A stretch of 5,447 nucleotides of DNA from Acidobacteriota bacterium (GTDB lineage Bacteria > Acidobacteriota > Terriglobia > UBA7540), in NCBI GenBank assembly GCA_021789565.1, contig JAJYJL010000683.1:1-5447 (forward strand), written 5' to 3'. Numbering within the stretch: the first letter of the stretch is position 1; every line of letters begins with the position of its first letter. The notes beneath the pieces are model-generated. The model ran no database searches and was not told the origin of the DNA. It was given only the letters and a program-made list of their open reading frames with translations. Below are positions 5,024-5,447 of this stretch, piece by piece. The translations under genes and the position numbers were made by a program.

Positions 5024-5447
5024 GTGGGCGGCACCGCTAACAGGATTGTCTTGTGGCCGCTCGGCGGCATCGCATATGTACAGCCGCCACAACGACCGGG
5101 CGCCATGCTGTGGAGCATCGCGGCAGGTCCTCTGGTGAACGTTGTCCTGATGCCTGTCTTCCTGGCGCTGGTCTTGATGAGCTCTGTGTTCGGCTGGTCG
5201 CGGTCGATGCCGGACGCTCATACCTTCCTGGTAACGGTTGCAATCATGAACGCGGTTTTGCTGGTCTTTAACCTGCTGCCGATCTACCCGCTGGATGGCG
5301 GCCAGATCTTGCGGTCGTTGCTGTGGTTCTGGGTGGGACGAGCCCGGAGCCTGATGGCGACTTCGATGATCGGGATGGTGGGTGTTGCAGGGCTCTTTCT
5401 TTATTCTTTCTGGACCCGTTCGCTCTGGGATGGCGCCATTTCCGCAT
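5024..5447 (+). pseudogene. Downstream (C-terminal) portion of the interrupted M50 protease
   Basis: All 141 codons after the TAG are open and keep the M50 pattern, including the GPLVN stretch and the PLDGG metal ligand motif, with several hydrophobic helices. This intact state suggests the interruption is very recent or not real. If made alone from GTG 5024 it would lack the HEFGH site and be inactive as a protease. Automatic gene calling may list it as a separate gene; it is better joined to the upstream part. Confidence 0.7.

Larger units (their letters stand above)
4814..5447 (+). pseudogene. M50-family (site-2 protease-like) membrane zinc metalloprotease, interrupted by an in-frame TAG; 3' end outside window
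   Basis: Reading through one TAG (codon 70) gives a continuous M50 protein to the window edge, 211 codons so far with no frameshift. Residues 10-23 (HLFNFRGIDVFLHW) are the usual N-terminal strand and start of helix 1. HEFGH (60-64) supplies the two zinc His ligands and the catalytic Glu. WPLGGIA (81-87) is the conserved reentrant loop, AAGPLVNVV (103-111) the next conserved stretch, and FNLLPIYPLDGGQ (152-164) carries the third ligand, Asp161. Such proteases cut substrates within the membrane, often anti-sigma factors or signalling proteins. The TAG stands where I would expect Gln (ACRQVGG in relatives, from memory), so one C-to-T change in CAG explains it. Translation stopping there yields 69 residues with HEFGH but no Asp ligand, hence no activity. 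Other genes here end in TAG, so a general code change is unlikely. It is either a recent null allele, a sequence error or a suppressed codon. A C-terminal CBS domain may follow beyond the window. Confidence 0.85.

Noticed and set aside
4439..5221. 260-codon minus-strand open frame opposite the M50 gene
   Set aside because: Its sequence is rich in His, Arg, Gln and Pro, typical of the antisense of a coding region, and the + strand in the same place encodes clear M50 motifs.

Overview
This window looks like a moderately GC-rich bacterial chromosome. The cytochrome-oxidase accessory genes, a short five-helix subunit III with a Gly-rich N-terminus, and a DUF420 protein are most like what I recall from Acidobacteriota. 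That assignment is inference from protein style; there is no rRNA or other marker here to prove it. No mobile element, CRISPR array, tRNA or rRNA was found.

Layout. At the left edge, on the + strand, is the C-terminal end of a glycogen debranching enzyme (2-430). Converging on it from the right is a small CDGSH iron-sulfur protein gene (500-742, minus) that appears to start at TTG. Further right, all on the minus strand and read right to left, is a respiratory/haem set: cytochrome c oxidase subunit III (3733-4413), protohaem IX farnesyltransferase CtaB (2140-3075), a DUF420/CtaM-like oxidase assembly protein (1591-2013) and a HemJ-like protoporphyrinogen oxidase (898-1332). Divergent from subunit III, on the + strand, is an M50-family (site-2-protease type) intramembrane metalloprotease gene beginning at 4814. 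It is interrupted by one in-frame TAG at 5021-5023, just after the HEFGH zinc site, and then stays open in the same frame to the window edge.

How the genes fit together. HemJ makes protoporphyrin IX from protoporphyrinogen. After iron insertion (ferrochelatase, not in this window), CtaB converts protohaem to haem O. DUF420/CtaM proteins help mature haem-A-type oxidases, and subunit III is part of that oxidase. The haem A synthase (CtaA) and the catalytic oxidase subunits I and II are not here, so the set is only the accessory half of an oxidase pathway. The genes are spaced by 126 to about 660 bases rather than tightly packed, so they may be several transcription units.

Non-coding DNA. Two long gaps stand out. 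The 657-base gap between subunit III and ctaB (3076-3732) holds no convincing gene, but has a promoter-like element and several perfect short inverted repeats, and could be a long structured leader of ctaB. The 400-base divergent gap (4414-4813) holds a perfect 7-2-7 palindrome that could be an operator. I do not see a clearly new biological system. The best leads are the amber-interrupted protease and the structured ctaB upstream region.
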